Shown: positions 1 to 9,814, counted from the stretch's first letter. The stretch is 64,000 bases of DNA from Paraburkholderia bannensis (GCF_014200455.1 NZ_JACHBW010000007.1:124001-188000), one strand, 5' to 3'. Translations and numbers: made by a program. The notes: generated from the sequence alone by a model not told the origin.

Positions 1-2592
1 CGCCAGCTGCGCATCGAAACTCTCTGCGCCGTGATGGAGCGCGACCTCGCCCGTAGCGCGGACGTCGTCGAAGTCACCGGCACCATGACCGACCTTGCCG
101 AGGTCGCGATCGAGCGCGCGCTGGCGGTGGTGAGCGCCGACCTCGAAACGCTCTTTGGCGAGCCGCGCGGCCCCAACGGCGAGCGCCTGACGCTCGGCGT
201 GGTGGGCATGGGCAAGCTCGGCGGCCGCGAGCTCAATGTTTCGTCGGACATCGACCTGATCTTCGTCTACGAGGACGACGGCGAAACCACGGGCGGCCAG
301 CGCTCGCCCATCGCCACCCAGGACTTTTTCACGCGCGTGGGCAAGCGTCTGATTGGCGCGCTGTCGGACGTGACGGCGGACGGTTTTGTGTTCCGCGTCG
401 ACATGCGCCTGCGACCGAACGGCGATTCGGGGCCGCTGGTGTGCAGCCTGGGCATGCTCGAAGAATATTTCTATGTGCAGGGCCGCGAGTGGGAGCGCTA
501 CGCCTGGATCAAGGGACGGCTGGTTTCCGAACGCGAGAGCGATAGCGCCCAGCTCCTGGCCACCCAGCTCGACGCGCTGGTGAAGCCGTTCGTCTATCGC
601 CGCTATCTGGACTTTGGCGTGATCAGCGCGATCCGCGCGCTGCATCTGCAGATTCGCCAGGAAGCGCAGCGCCGCGCCATGATGCGCCCCGACAAGGCCG
701 ACGACATCAAGCTCGGGCGCGGCGGCATCCGCGAGATCGAATTCAGCGCGCAGGTGTTCCAGCTGATTCGCGGCGGCCAGGATGCGGGCTTTCGGGTGCG
801 CCCGACGCTTGCGGTGCTTGGCTACGCGGCGGCGCGCGGGCTGATCGCGCCCGAGATCTGCCATGAACTGACGCTGGCCTATGACTTCCTGCGCGCACTC
901 GAACACCGTCTGCAATACCGCGACGATGCGCAGACGCACGCGATGCCCGTCGATGAAGCCGAGCGCGCGGCGCTCGCGCACTCGATGGGCTACGACGACT
1001 ATGCGGCGCTGATGCGCGTGCTCGACGCGCATCGGGAAAAAGTGGAGCAGCAGTTCGACCAGATTTTCTCCGACAAGGTGGGCGGCGAAAGCGGCTGTGG
1101 CGCACCCGACGACGGCGTGGCGGCGTGGGTCTGGAGCAGCGCGCTGGGGGAAGAGGGCGCCGACGGCGATCTGCTCGCGCGTCTGATCGAACTCGGCATC
1201 GACGATCCCGCGCCGTTGCTCGCGCGTCTGCGCGGTCTGTGGCAGTCGTCGCGCTACACCGGCCTGCCCGAGAAAAGCCGCGAACGCTTCGATAGCGTCG
1301 CCAAGCGCGCGCTCGAAGCTGCGCGCACGATGGAGCCGCGCGAGCGTCGCGGCGACACGCTCGCGCGCATGTTCGACCTGCTCGAAGCCGTGATCCGGCG
1401 CGGCGCGTATCTGGCGCTGCTCACCGAATATCCGGATGCGCTCAGCCGCGTGCTCAAGGTGCTGGGCGCGTCGCGATGGGCGGCGGGCTATCTGATCCGC
1501 CATCCTCAACTGCTCGACGAACTGCTCGACGACGAGGCGATTTCCTCGCCGTTCGACTGGCCCGTGTTTTCGCGTCTGCTGCGCGCGCGCCTCGCCACCG
1601 CCGCCGACATGGAACAGCAGATGGACCTGCTGCGCCACGCCCATCAGGCCGAAGTGTTCCGCATCCTGCTCAACGATCTGGCGGGGCGGCTCTCGGTGGA
1701 GCATGTCAGCGACCGGCTGTCCGAACTTGCCGATGCGGTGCTCGACGTCACCATCGAAACCGTCTGGAAGCAGTTTGGTAAACGCCATCGCGAGGTGCCG
1801 CGTTTTGCGGCGATCGCGTACGGCAAGCTCGGCGGCAAGGAACTGGGCTATGCCTCGGACCTCGACATCATCTTCCTCTACGACGACGAAGACGACCGCG
1901 CCGCTGAAATCTACGCGGCGTTCGCGCGCCGCCTGATCACCTGGCTCACCACGGCCACGGGCGCGGGCACGCTGTTCGATATCGATCTGCGGCTGCGGCC
2001 CAATGGCGAATCGGGCCTGCTCGTGACCGATCTCGACTCGTTCCGGCGCTATCAATTGCGCGAAGGCGACGCGGCGAATACGGCCTGGGTTTGGGAGCAC
2101 CAGGCGCTTACGCGCGCGCGCTTCTCGGCGGGCGATGCGGCGATCGGCAATGCGTTCGAGGCGATCCGCGTGCAGGTGCTGACGACGCCGCGCGACGCCG
2201 CGCCGCTCGCGCAGGAGATCGTCGAGATGCGCCAGCGTGTCGAGGATGGGCATCCGAACCGCACGCCGCTGTTCGATCTCAAGCACGATCGCGGCGGCAT
2301 GGTCGATATCGAGTTCACGGTGCAGTACTGGGTGCTGCTGCATGCGGCGCAGGACCCGGAGCTGATCCGCAATACTGGCAATATCGCGCTGCTGCGCGAG
2401 GTGTCGCGTTTCGGGCTGATGAGCGAAGCCGAAGCCGATGCCGTGGGTTCGGCGTACCGGCTCTATCGCAAACTCCAGCATCAGTTGCGGCTGGACGGGA
2501 TGGAAACCGCGCGCGTCGATCCTGCGCGCGTGGAGGCGGAGCGGCAAGTGGTGCTGGGCTTGTGGAAACGGGTGTTTGGGGAGCGAGGCTGA
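1..2592 (+). CDS. glnE: Glutamine synthetase adenylyltransferase/deadenylase, 5' end missing
   Basis: Bifunctional enzyme that adds AMP to, and removes AMP from, glutamine synthetase in response to PII, so controlling nitrogen assimilation in the cytoplasm. The frame is open from base 1, so the start lies upstream. Both nucleotidyltransferase repeats are visible: GKLGGRELNVSSDIDLIF near codon 75 and GKLGGKELGYASDLDIIF near codon 608, each followed by an RLRPNG motif. By comparison with the E. coli protein (about 946 residues), roughly 80-100 N-terminal residues are missing. The gene ends in TGA at 2590-2592. Identification is firm from the duplicated catalytic motif. Confidence 0.97.
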   Translation, partial: RQLRIETLCAVMERDLARSADVVEVTGTMTDLAEVAIERALAVVSADLETLFGEPRGPNGERLTLGVVGMGKLGGRELNVSSDIDLIFVYEDDGETTGGQRSPIATQDFFTRVGKRLIGALSDVTADGFVFRVDMRLRPNGDSGPLVCSLGMLEEYFYVQGREWERYAWIKGRLVSERESDSAQLLATQLDALVKPFVYRRYLDFGVISAIRALHLQIRQEAQRRAMMRPDKADDIKLGRGGIREIEFSAQVFQLIRGGQDAGFRVRPTLAVLGYAAARGLIAPEICHELTLAYDFLRALEHRLQYRDDAQTHAMPVDEAERAALAHSMGYDDYAALMRVLDAHREKVEQQFDQIFSDKVGGESGCGAPDDGVAAWVWSSALGEEGADGDLLARLIELGIDDPAPLLARLRGLWQSSRYTGLPEKSRERFDSVAKRALEAARTMEPRERRGDTLARMFDLLEAVIRRGAYLALLTEYPDALSRVLKVLGASRWAAGYLIRHPQLLDELLDDEAISSPFDWPVFSRLLRARLATAADMEQQMDLLRHAHQAEVFRILLNDLAGRLSVEHVSDRLSELADAVLDVTIETVWKQFGKRHREVPRFAAIAYGKLGGKELGYASDLDIIFLYDDEDDRAAEIYAAFARRLITWLTTATGAGTLFDIDLRLRPNGESGLLVTDLDSFRRYQLREGDAANTAWVWEHQALTRARFSAGDAAIGNAFEAIRVQVLTTPRDAAPLAQEIVEMRQRVEDGHPNRTPLFDLKHDRGGMVDIEFTVQYWVLLHAAQDPELIRNTGNIALLREVSRFGLMSEAEADAVGSAYRLYRKLQHQLRLDGMETARVDPARVEAERQVVLGLWKRVFGERG

Positions 2593-2925
2593 CCCGGCCC
2601 TGCCCTTAACAGGGTGCGTGCTGTGCCGTCGCTGGAGCGGCGGCGCGCGCGCCTTCTTTCTGGTGAGAGGTCTTTCGTAATTGGTAAGGAATCCTGTGTG
2701 ACAGGATCGGGTGTGAGATTGTTCCGTAGTTGTTGTAGGGGGATGTGGGGTGGTAACGGAGAACCTTCTGACGTGCATCAACGCACATCGGTGAAAATCC
2801 GCTTCGGCAATTTCAAGATTCGATGGTTGGATTAAGGTTCGCATGCATTTTGCATGGCTAGATCCTTCTGACCGTCTGAATCGTTGTCAAAGCAACGATT
2901 GACCCAACGTTGCAACCCCCCCGTT
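2593..2925. other. Intergenic region rich in short inverted repeats
   Basis: No gene is seen here. The 333 bases hold several short perfect inverted repeats: ATCCTG-N5-CAGGAT (2691-2707), GTGC-N6-GCAC (2773-2786), CATGCA-N3-TGCATG (2842-2856) and AATCGTTG-N6-CAACGATT (2879-2900). The last lies 25 bases before the ATG of the dehydrogenase operon and could be an operator or a leader hairpin. The DNA is noticeably less GC-rich than the genes on either side. No clear -10/-35 pair was found. Confidence 0.5.
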
Positions 2926-3651
2926 ATGTCGAGCAATCAGGAACCACGCCGCCGCTTCCTGCGGCAGATGCTGGCCGTTGTGCCCGCCGCGTCCGTCACC
3001 ACGGGCGGCGCGCTCACCCAGGCTGCATGCAGCAAACCTTCCCCTCCGGGCGATACGCCAGTCGCCGGCGCTTACCGGCCGGATTATTTCACCGCCGATG
3101 AATGGCAATTCCTGCAGGCTGCCGTCGATCGCCTGATTCCCGCTGACAGCCACGGTGCTGGCGCGCTGGCGGCGGGCGTCCCCGAATACATCGACCGGCA
3201 GATGGAAACGCCCTATGGCTACGGCAAGCTCTGGTACACCCAAGGCCCGTTCCACACCGATCAGCCCGCGGAAATGGGCTTCCAGCTGAATCTCGCGCCG
3301 CGCGACGTATTCCGGCTCGGCATCCGGGCCTGCGACGCGCATTGCCGCGCGCGGTTCGCCGGCAAACCGTTCGCGCAGCTTGCGCAGCACGAGCAGGAAA
3401 CCGTGCTCGGCCAGATGGAGCACGCGCAGATCGGCTTCGAAAGCGTGCCTGCCCAGACTTTTTTCGCCTTCCTGCTCGCCCATGCGAAGGAGGGTTTTTT
3501 CGCCGATCCGATCTACGGCGGCAACAAGGACATGGTGGGCTGGAAGATGATCGGCTTTACCGGCGCGCGGGCGGATTTTGCGGACTGGATCGATCAGCCG
3601 GGCGTGAAGTATCCGTACGGCCCTGTGTCGATCGACGGCAGACGGGGATAA
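2926..3651 (+). CDS. Gluconate 2-dehydrogenase subunit 3 family protein (small, Tat-exported subunit)
   Basis: Predicted small (gamma) subunit of a membrane-associated three-component FAD dehydrogenase. The 241-residue protein opens with a twin-arginine signal (RRRFLRQ at residues 8-14, then a hydrophobic stretch ending near an AAC). In characterised relatives, such as Burkholderia FAD-glucose dehydrogenase and gluconate dehydrogenases, the small subunit carries the Tat signal and escorts the catalytic subunit, which has none. That fits here because the next gene lacks a signal. The ATG at 2926 was chosen because it places the Arg motif near the N-terminus. An in-frame TTG at 2884 is possible. 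No strong ribosome site is seen. The stop is 9 bases before the GMC gene. Confidence 0.85.
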   Translation: MSSNQEPRRRFLRQMLAVVPAASVTTGGALTQAACSKPSPPGDTPVAGAYRPDYFTADEWQFLQAAVDRLIPADSHGAGALAAGVPEYIDRQMETPYGYGKLWYTQGPFHTDQPAEMGFQLNLAPRDVFRLGIRACDAHCRARFAGKPFAQLAQHEQETVLGQMEHAQIGFESVPAQTFFAFLLAHAKEGFFADPIYGGNKDMVGWKMIGFTGARADFADWIDQPGVKYPYGPVSIDGRRG

Positions 3652-3660
3652 GGCAACAGC

Positions 3661-5436
3661 ATGGCGATCAAAAAGAACAAAGTCGATTGCGTGATCGTGG
3701 GATTCGGCTGGACCGGGGCGATCCTCGCCCAGGAATTGACCGACGCAGGTCTGGACGTCGTCGCACTCGAACGCGGCGCGATGCGTGACACTCCCACCGA
3801 TGCCGAGTATCCGAAAGTCATCGACGAACTCAAGTATGCAGTGCGTGGCAAGCTGTTTCAGGACCTCTCGCGCGAGACGGTGACCATCCGCCACGGTATG
3901 GCCGACGTCGCCGTGCCTTACCGGCAGCATGGTTCGTTCTACCTTGGCAACGGGGTGGGCGGCGCCGGCTTTCACTGGAACGGCATGCACTACCGCGCGC
4001 TGCCCGAAGAACTGCAACTTCGCACGCGCTATGAAACGCGCTATGGGCGGCGCTTCATGCCCGAGGGCATGCAGGTGCAGGACTTCGGCGTGAGCTACGA
4101 CGAGCTCGAACCGCATTTCGCCTTCGCGGAAAAGGTGTTCGGCACATCGGGCCAGGCAGGCAACCTGAACGGCGTCGCCACGGCAGGCGGCAATCCGCTC
4201 GAAGGCCGCCGCAGCGGCGACTTTCCGACGCCCGCGCTGAAGAACACCTACGGTGCGCAACTGTTCGAGAAGGCGGCGCGCGAAGCCGGTTTCCATCCGT
4301 ATCCCGCGCCGGCCGCTAACGCTTCGCAGCCCTACACGAATCCCTATGGCGTGCGTCTTGGGCCGTGCAATTTCTGCGGCTTTTGCGAAGACTTCGGCTG
4401 CTATATGTACGCGAAGGCCTCGCCGCAGACCACCATCCTGCCGGTGCTGCTCAAGAAGCCCAATTTCGAGCTTCGCACCCACGCCCATGTGACGAAGGTG
4501 CTGCTTGCCGCCGACGGCAAACGCGCGACTGGCGTGAGCTACATCGATGCCCAGGGACGCGAGGTCGAACAGCCCGCCGATCTCGTGATTGTCGCGGCGT
4601 TCCAGATGCACAACGTGCGCCTGCTGCTGCTTTCGGGCATCGGCAAGCCCTACGATCCCAGAACCGGCGAAGGGGTGGTGGGGCGCAATTACGCCTACCA
4701 GATGAATGGCGCCGTGAACGTGCTGCTGCCCGAAGGCACGCAGCTCAATCCGTTCATCGGCACCGGAGCGGGCGGCGTGGCCCTCGACGACCTGAACGGC
4801 GACCAGTTCGATCACGGACCGCTTGGCTTCGTGGGCGGCGCGAGCATCCGCCACGTTCGCTATGGCGGCCGGCCGATCCAGCAGACGCCCACGGTGCCCG
4901 GCACGCCCGCATGGGGCAGCGCGTGGAAGGCGGGCGTGGCCGACGCGTACCAGCGCTTTTTGACCATCGGCATTTCGGGCTCCGTCATGCCGTATCGCGA
5001 CGCGTATCTCGATCTCGATCCGACCTATCGCGACGCCTTCGGTCAGCCGCTGCTGCGCATGACCTTCGACTGGCATGACAACGAATACGCGATGCTCGAC
5101 TACATGGGCACGCGCATGGAGGAGGTCGCGCGCGCGATGAACCCACAAGCCTTGTTCAAGGCGGTGCGCAAGCGCTGCCAGCACTACGACACGCGCGTCT
5201 ATCAGTCGACGCATACGACGGGCGGCGCAGTGATGGGCGATTCGCCGCGCACGAGCGTGGTCAACAAATATCTGCAGAGCTGGGATGTGCCGAATGTATT
5301 CGTGACTGGTGCATCGGCGTTTCCGCAGAACATGGGCTACAACCCGACCGGGCTCGTGGCGGCGCTCGCATGGCATTGCGCCAAAGCGATTCGCGAGCAG
5401 TACCTGAAACATCCGGCGCCGCTGGTGCAGGTTTGA
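3661..5436 (+). CDS. GMC-family FAD-dependent dehydrogenase, catalytic subunit (gluconate/glucose dehydrogenase type)
   Basis: Catalytic subunit predicted to oxidise a sugar or sugar acid in the periplasm and pass electrons to the cytochrome encoded next. The 591-residue protein has the FAD dinucleotide motif GFGWTG at 14-19 with the ribose-binding acid E37. A C-terminal GMC domain holds H518 and N561; their spacing of 43 matches the catalytic His-Asn/His pair of GMC enzymes. A Cys-rich segment (C236, C239, C242, C247) resembles the Fe-S cluster region reported in Burkholderia FAD-glucose dehydrogenase, although the spacing is not identical. There is no signal peptide, so export probably depends on the Tat-bearing partner. 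The substrate cannot be fixed from sequence: gluconate, glucose or another polyol are all possible. Confidence 0.88.
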   Translation: MAIKKNKVDCVIVGFGWTGAILAQELTDAGLDVVALERGAMRDTPTDAEYPKVIDELKYAVRGKLFQDLSRETVTIRHGMADVAVPYRQHGSFYLGNGVGGAGFHWNGMHYRALPEELQLRTRYETRYGRRFMPEGMQVQDFGVSYDELEPHFAFAEKVFGTSGQAGNLNGVATAGGNPLEGRRSGDFPTPALKNTYGAQLFEKAAREAGFHPYPAPAANASQPYTNPYGVRLGPCNFCGFCEDFGCYMYAKASPQTTILPVLLKKPNFELRTHAHVTKVLLAADGKRATGVSYIDAQGREVEQPADLVIVAAFQMHNVRLLLLSGIGKPYDPRTGEGVVGRNYAYQMNGAVNVLLPEGTQLNPFIGTGAGGVALDDLNGDQFDHGPLGFVGGASIRHVRYGGRPIQQTPTVPGTPAWGSAWKAGVADAYQRFLTIGISGSVMPYRDAYLDLDPTYRDAFGQPLLRMTFDWHDNEYAMLDYMGTRMEEVARAMNPQALFKAVRKRCQHYDTRVYQSTHTTGGAVMGDSPRTSVVNKYLQSWDVPNVFVTGASAFPQNMGYNPTGLVAALAWHCAKAIREQYLKHPAPLVQV

Positions 5437-5446
5437 GGAGGCGGCC

Positions 5447-6802
5447 ATGAAATTCAAGAAACTTGCGACTATCGTGCTGCTGGCAGGTGCCCTCGGAGCG
5501 GTGCAGGCGCGCGCCGCTGCATCCATCGATGCGCCCGCCAAGGTGCTTGCGTCCGGCGCACCATCGGCGCAGGCCAGTGCGCAACTGATCGCCCAGGGCC
5601 GTTATCTGGCAAGCGCCGCCGATTGTGTCGCCTGCCACACGGCTAAGGGGGGAAAACCTTTCGCCGGCGGGCTTGGGATCGCCTCTCCGGTGGGCGTCAT
5701 CTATTCGTCCAATATCACGCCGGACAAAGCCACCGGCATCGGCGACTACAGCCTTGAAGACTTCGACCGGGCGGTTCGACGTGGGATTGCGAAGGACGGT
5801 ACGACGCTGTATCCAGCCATGCCGTACGTGTCATACGCCAGATTGACGCCAGCCGATGTGGGCGCCCTCTATGCCTACTTCCGGCATGAGGTCGCACCGG
5901 TTTCGCGGACCAACCGGGCGACGGGCATCGTCTGGCCGCTGTCGATGCGCTGGCCGTTGCGCTTCTGGCGCATGACGTTCGCGCCGGCGCCCGTGGCAAA
6001 CGCCGACGCGGCCGCTTCCGGTGCCCAGCGCGTGGCGCGCGGACGCTACCTGGTGGAAGGGGCCGCGCACTGCGGCGCATGCCACACGCCGCGCGGGCTC
6101 GGTCTGCAGGAGAAAGCCTTGAGCGACGATGGCCGGTACTTTCTCTCGGGCGGCGTGGTCGATGGCTACGTTGCGAAGAATCTGCGCGGCGACCGCCAGG
6201 ACGGGCTCGGCGCATGGAGCGAGGACGATATCGTCGCGTTCCTCAAGGGCGGGCGCAGCACTCACGCTGCGGCATTCGGGGGGATGTCGGACGTGGTCGA
6301 GCGCAGCACCCAGTACATGAGCGACGCGGATCTCGCAGCCATCGCCGCCTATCTGAAAACGTTGAAGCCGGCTCACGAGGGCGGGGCGGCGCTGGTGCCC
6401 GACGCCAGCGCGGCGCTGAAGCTGCGCGCCGGAACCGCGCGTGACAACGGGGCGCTCACCTACGTGGACAATTGCGCGGCCTGTCATCGCACGAGCGGAA
6501 GCGGATACGCGCAGACGTTCCCGGCGCTCGCGCTCAGTTCGGTTGTCAACGGCGCCGATCCCACTTCGCTTGTCCACCTCGTGCTGCAAGGCGGTCAGAT
6601 GCCGTCGACCAAAGCCGCGCCGACGCATTACGGCATGCCGGGATTCGCGAGCCGCCTGACCGACCGCGACATCGCCGATGTGCTGACTTTCGTTCGTTCG
6701 AGTTGGGGCAATCGCGCTGCTGCGGTGAGCGCAGATCAGGTTGCCCGCATACGCAGGGCCGTGGGCGCGGCGCCCGCGCCCAGCCGTGCGGAAAACCCGT
6801 AA
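5447..6802 (+). CDS. Tri-haem cytochrome c subunit of the dehydrogenase complex
   Basis: Membrane-associated cytochrome subunit predicted to carry electrons from the FAD subunit to ubiquinone. The 451-residue protein has a Sec signal peptide (KFKK, hydrophobic core, cleavage after ARA near residue 23) and three haem c sites: CVACH at 60-64, CGACH at 209-213 and CAACH at 343-347. This is the usual architecture of the cytochrome partner in gluconate, sorbitol, 2-ketogluconate and FAD-glucose dehydrogenases. A strong ribosome site (GAGGAGG, 5437-5441 region) precedes the ATG by a few bases and follows directly on the GMC stop codon, so the three genes form one operon in the order small, FAD, cytochrome. 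Confidence 0.92.
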   Translation: MKFKKLATIVLLAGALGAVQARAAASIDAPAKVLASGAPSAQASAQLIAQGRYLASAADCVACHTAKGGKPFAGGLGIASPVGVIYSSNITPDKATGIGDYSLEDFDRAVRRGIAKDGTTLYPAMPYVSYARLTPADVGALYAYFRHEVAPVSRTNRATGIVWPLSMRWPLRFWRMTFAPAPVANADAAASGAQRVARGRYLVEGAAHCGACHTPRGLGLQEKALSDDGRYFLSGGVVDGYVAKNLRGDRQDGLGAWSEDDIVAFLKGGRSTHAAAFGGMSDVVERSTQYMSDADLAAIAAYLKTLKPAHEGGAALVPDASAALKLRAGTARDNGALTYVDNCAACHRTSGSGYAQTFPALALSSVVNGADPTSLVHLVLQGGQMPSTKAAPTHYGMPGFASRLTDRDIADVLTFVRSSWGNRAAAVSADQVARIRRAVGAAPAPSRAENP

Positions 6803-6854
6803 GACGAAACGCGGGCGCTGTGGCACGCAGCCATGACGTAGAAACCCACGATGG

Positions 6855-6884
6855 CCGCCCGCCGCTGCCCGCAGCGTCGGGCGG
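6855..6884. terminator. Strong hairpin between convergent cytochrome gene and recN
   Basis: The arms CCGCCCG (6855-6861) and CGGGCGG (6878-6884) enclose a second stem, CGCTGC/GCAGCG, with one mismatch between the two stems. The hairpin lies between two convergent genes, so it plausibly ends transcription from both sides. Neither strand has a real U tract, so it may act as a blocking or Rho-assisted structure. Confidence 0.55.
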
Positions 6885-6890
6885 TTGACT

Positions 6891-8573
6891 TCAAGCCGCC
6901 AGCATTTCCTTGGCATGCCGCCGCGTGGTCGCGGTGATTTCCAGCCCACCGAGCATGCGCGCGACTTCCTCCACGCGGCTGGTTCTGTCGAGCGCCGTGA
7001 CCGCCGAGACCGTGCCGCCGTTGCCGTCGCCGGCCTTGGCCACCTGAAAATGATGGTCGCCGCGCGCCGCCACCTGCGGCAAGTGGGTGACGCACAGCAC
7101 CTGGCGCGCTTGCCCAAGCTGATGCAGCAGGCGCCCGACCACTTCCGCGACGCCGCCGCCAATGCCGGTGTCCACTTCGTCGAAGATCAGCGTGGGCGTG
7201 GGGCTCGCGGCGCTCGCGATCACCGCGAGCGCGAGGCTGATACGCGCGAGTTCGCCGCCCGAGGCGATCTTCGCGAGCGGTCGCAGCGGCACGCCCGCGT
7301 GGCCCGCGACGCGGAATTCGATCTGCTCAAGACCATGTGCGCCGCCCACTGGCTCGCCGTTGCCGCTATTGCCGCCCAGCGGCACCAGCGCGACTTCGAA
7401 GCTGCCGCCCGCCATCGAGAGTTCCTGCATGCCCTGCGTGACCGCCGCGCCCAAGGCCTGCGCAGCCCCGGCGCGCGCGGCCGAAAGCTGGCGCGCTTCG
7501 ACGAGATACGCCTCGTTGGCCTTGTCGGCGGCGGCGCGCAGCGCGTCGAGATCGGACGCGGCGTCGAGCAGCGCCAGTTGCTGGCGGCGCGATGCATGCT
7601 CGGCGGGCAGCGCTTCCGGCTGCAGGCGGAATTTGCGCGACGCCGAATGCAGCGCGTCCAGCCGCTTCTCGACCTGGGCGAGCCGGTTCGGATCGAGTTC
7701 GAGCCGCTGCGCGTAATGCGACAGCGAGTAGGCCGCTTCCTGAAGCTGGATCGCCGCCGGTTCGAGCGCGGCGAGCGCGTCGCCGAGTGCGCCGTCGACT
7801 TCGGCCAGATCGCGCAGCTTCGAGACGATCGAGTTCAGACCGGAAATCATCGCGTCGTCGGATTCTGACAGGGCCACCAGCGCGCCTTGCACGCCCTCGA
7901 TCAGGTTCGCCGAATTGGACAGCCGCGTGTGCTCCGCGCTCACTTCTTCCCATTCGCCCGGCTGGGGCGCGAGCTTGTCGAGTTCGGCGAGTTGCCAGGC
8001 GAGGCGCTCGCGTTCGAGCTGCTGTTCGCGCTCGCGCGCCTGCGCGGTCTGCACCGCGAAGCGCGCATCGCGGGCGTCGCGCCAGGCGCGCGTGACGCGC
8101 GCGGCCAGTTCGAGCAGGCCTGCGTGCGTGTCGAACAGTTCGCGCTGGGCGTCCGGGCGCATCAGCAATTGATGCGCGTGCTGGCCGTGGATATCGACGA
8201 GACGCTCGCCGATGTCGCGCAGTTGCGCAAGCGTCGCGGGCGTGCCGTTGATGAAGGCACGCGAGCGGCCGCCGCTATCGACCACGCGGCGCAGGATCAC
8301 GCCGTTCTCGGCGTCGCTGTTGGTCAGCGCCTGTTCTTCCAGCCATGCCGCGACGTGCGGCGGCGCATCGAATTCAGCGGTGATGTCGGCGCGGCTTTCG
8401 CCTGCGCGCACCACGCCTGCGTCGGCGCGCGCGCCCAGCGTCAGCGCAAGAGCGTCGATGAGAATCGACTTGCCCGCGCCGGTCTCGCCGGAAAACACGG
8501 TGAAGCCGCTGTCGAATTCGAGATCGAGCGCGGCGACGATCACGAAGTCGCGAATCGAGAGATGACGGAGCAT
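6891..8573 (-). CDS. recN: DNA repair protein RecN
   Basis: SMC-like ATPase that acts in recombinational repair of double-strand breaks. The 560 residues match the usual family length (E. coli 553). Walker A is GETGAGKS at 29-36. The ABC-type signature and Walker B region lie near the C-terminus (LIFDEVDTGIGG), with coiled-coil-prone sequence rich in Arg, Glu, Gln and Leu between them. It is read toward the cytochrome gene and follows nadK on the same strand after about 127 bases, a pairing usual in this group. No SOS box was identified upstream. Confidence 0.97.
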   Translation of the reverse strand: MLRHLSIRDFVIVAALDLEFDSGFTVFSGETGAGKSILIDALALTLGARADAGVVRAGESRADITAEFDAPPHVAAWLEEQALTNSDAENGVILRRVVDSGGRSRAFINGTPATLAQLRDIGERLVDIHGQHAHQLLMRPDAQRELFDTHAGLLELAARVTRAWRDARDARFAVQTAQAREREQQLERERLAWQLAELDKLAPQPGEWEEVSAEHTRLSNSANLIEGVQGALVALSESDDAMISGLNSIVSKLRDLAEVDGALGDALAALEPAAIQLQEAAYSLSHYAQRLELDPNRLAQVEKRLDALHSASRKFRLQPEALPAEHASRRQQLALLDAASDLDALRAAADKANEAYLVEARQLSAARAGAAQALGAAVTQGMQELSMAGGSFEVALVPLGGNSGNGEPVGGAHGLEQIEFRVAGHAGVPLRPLAKIASGGELARISLALAVIASAASPTPTLIFDEVDTGIGGGVAEVVGRLLHQLGQARQVLCVTHLPQVAARGDHHFQVAKAGDGNGGTVSAVTALDRTSRVEEVARMLGGLEITATTRRHAKEMLAA

Positions 8574-8700
8574 GGCGTCTTGAATCTGGCGGATGGCGAT
8601 GGCGCCGGTTCGATGGTTCGTTGTTTCAGCGGGATGGTCACGATCGTCGCGATTGTCGCAATAGTGGCCGACATGCGCGCATCGCGGACAGATTCGGGTA

Positions 8701-9621
8701 TCAGTCGTGCGGATCAGGCGTCAGGTTCTGCAGCGCGGGTGGCTCGTTCCAGTGCAGCTTCTGGCGCAGCGTCCGGTAATAGCTGTAGCCGACCGGGTGC
8801 AGGAAGGGCACCGTATGGCGCGAGCGGCGCACTTCGATCACGTCGTTGAGTTCGACCGCCGTGAACGACTGCATGTCGAAGTTCACGTTGACGTCGCGGC
8901 CCGCGACGATCTGGATGCTCACCTTGCAGTCGTCGGGCAGCACGATCGGGCGGTTCGAGAGCGCATGCGGCGCGATCGGCACGAGCACGATGCCTTGCAG
9001 CTGCGGATGCAGGATCGGCCCCTGCGACGACAGCGCGTAAGCCGTCGATCCCGTGGGCGTGGCGACGATCAGGCCGTCCGAGCGCTGGTTGTACATGAAG
9101 CGGCCGTCCACGTGCACACGCAGTTCCGCCATGCCCGAGAAACCCGAGCGGTTCACGACCACGTCGTTGAAGGCGAGCGCGTGGTAGATCGGATCGCCGT
9201 CGCGCATGATGCGCGATTCGAGCAGCGAGCGCTCCTCGCGCTCGAAGCTGCCCGCGAGCAGTTGCGGCACGATCTCCTGCATGTCGGAGAACGGGATGTC
9301 GGTGATGAAGCCTAGACGCCCATGGTTGATGCCGATAAGCGGCGTGCGGTAGGGCGCGAGCTGGCGGCCGATGCCGAGCATCGTGCCGTCGCCGCCGAGC
9401 ACCACGGCCACGTCCGCGCGCGCGCCGATTTCGGCGGGTTGCAGCGCGGGATAACCGCTCACGCCGATCTCCTGGGCGGTCTGCGCTTCGAACACGACGT
9501 CGAAGCCACGCTGGGAGATGGTCTGGGCGAGCGCCGTCAGCGGCTCGCCAATGCCTTGCGTATTGCTGCGCCCAACGAGCGCAACCGTTTTGAACTGGCT
9601 CTGGATCTTCTGGATCTGCAT
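8701..9621 (-). CDS. nadK: NAD kinase
   Basis: Phosphorylates NAD+ to NADP+ in the cytoplasm. The 306-residue protein carries the family motif GGDGT (in LGGDGTMLG, about residue 75), the downstream NDVVVNR segment and the Gly-rich [11 protein letters not shown] motif that binds NAD. The start is the ATG at 9621, giving [18 protein letters not shown]. It is divergent from hrcA with about 200 bases between the two starts, and lies upstream of recN on the same strand, so nadK-recN may be co-transcribed. Confidence 0.97.
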   Translation of the reverse strand: MQIQKIQSQFKTVALVGRSNTQGIGEPLTALAQTISQRGFDVVFEAQTAQEIGVSGYPALQPAEIGARADVAVVLGGDGTMLGIGRQLAPYRTPLIGINHGRLGFITDIPFSDMQEIVPQLLAGSFEREERSLLESRIMRDGDPIYHALAFNDVVVNRSGFSGMAELRVHVDGRFMYNQRSDGLIVATPTGSTAYALSSQGPILHPQLQGIVLVPIAPHALSNRPIVLPDDCKVSIQIVAGRDVNVNFDMQSFTAVELNDVIEVRRSRHTVPFLHPVGYSYYRTLRQKLHWNEPPALQNLTPDPHD

Positions 9622-9808
9622 GCCCGCATTACACCATAGTCAGTGCATGAAAAGAACCTCGCGGCCGCGCTCATGCCCAATGGGCGTGGGCCGGACCGCT
9701 CCTGGGCAGACGCCGGTGACATGGCTTTGACATCTGCGTGACCTGCCGATGAACCCGGGGCGCCGCTGCCCTTGCCCGCGCGTACTCGCCGCCAACCCGG
9801 CATTAGGC

Positions 9809-9814
9809 TAGAAT
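9809..9814 (+). promoter_or_regulatory. -10-like box of hrcA, placed for a near-leaderless transcript
   Basis: TAGAAT sits 8 bases before the hrcA ATG (9823), so transcription starting about 7 bases downstream would begin within a few bases of the start codon. No Shine-Dalgarno sequence lies between them and no good -35 is seen. No CIRCE inverted repeat was found here. Confidence 0.45.

Noticed and set aside
2887..5541. An 884-codon open frame on the minus strand opposite the dehydrogenase genes
   Set aside because: It mirrors the codon structure of the plus-strand genes in GC-rich DNA, its product is rich in Arg/His/Ala without domains, and the plus-strand genes have clear catalytic motifs.
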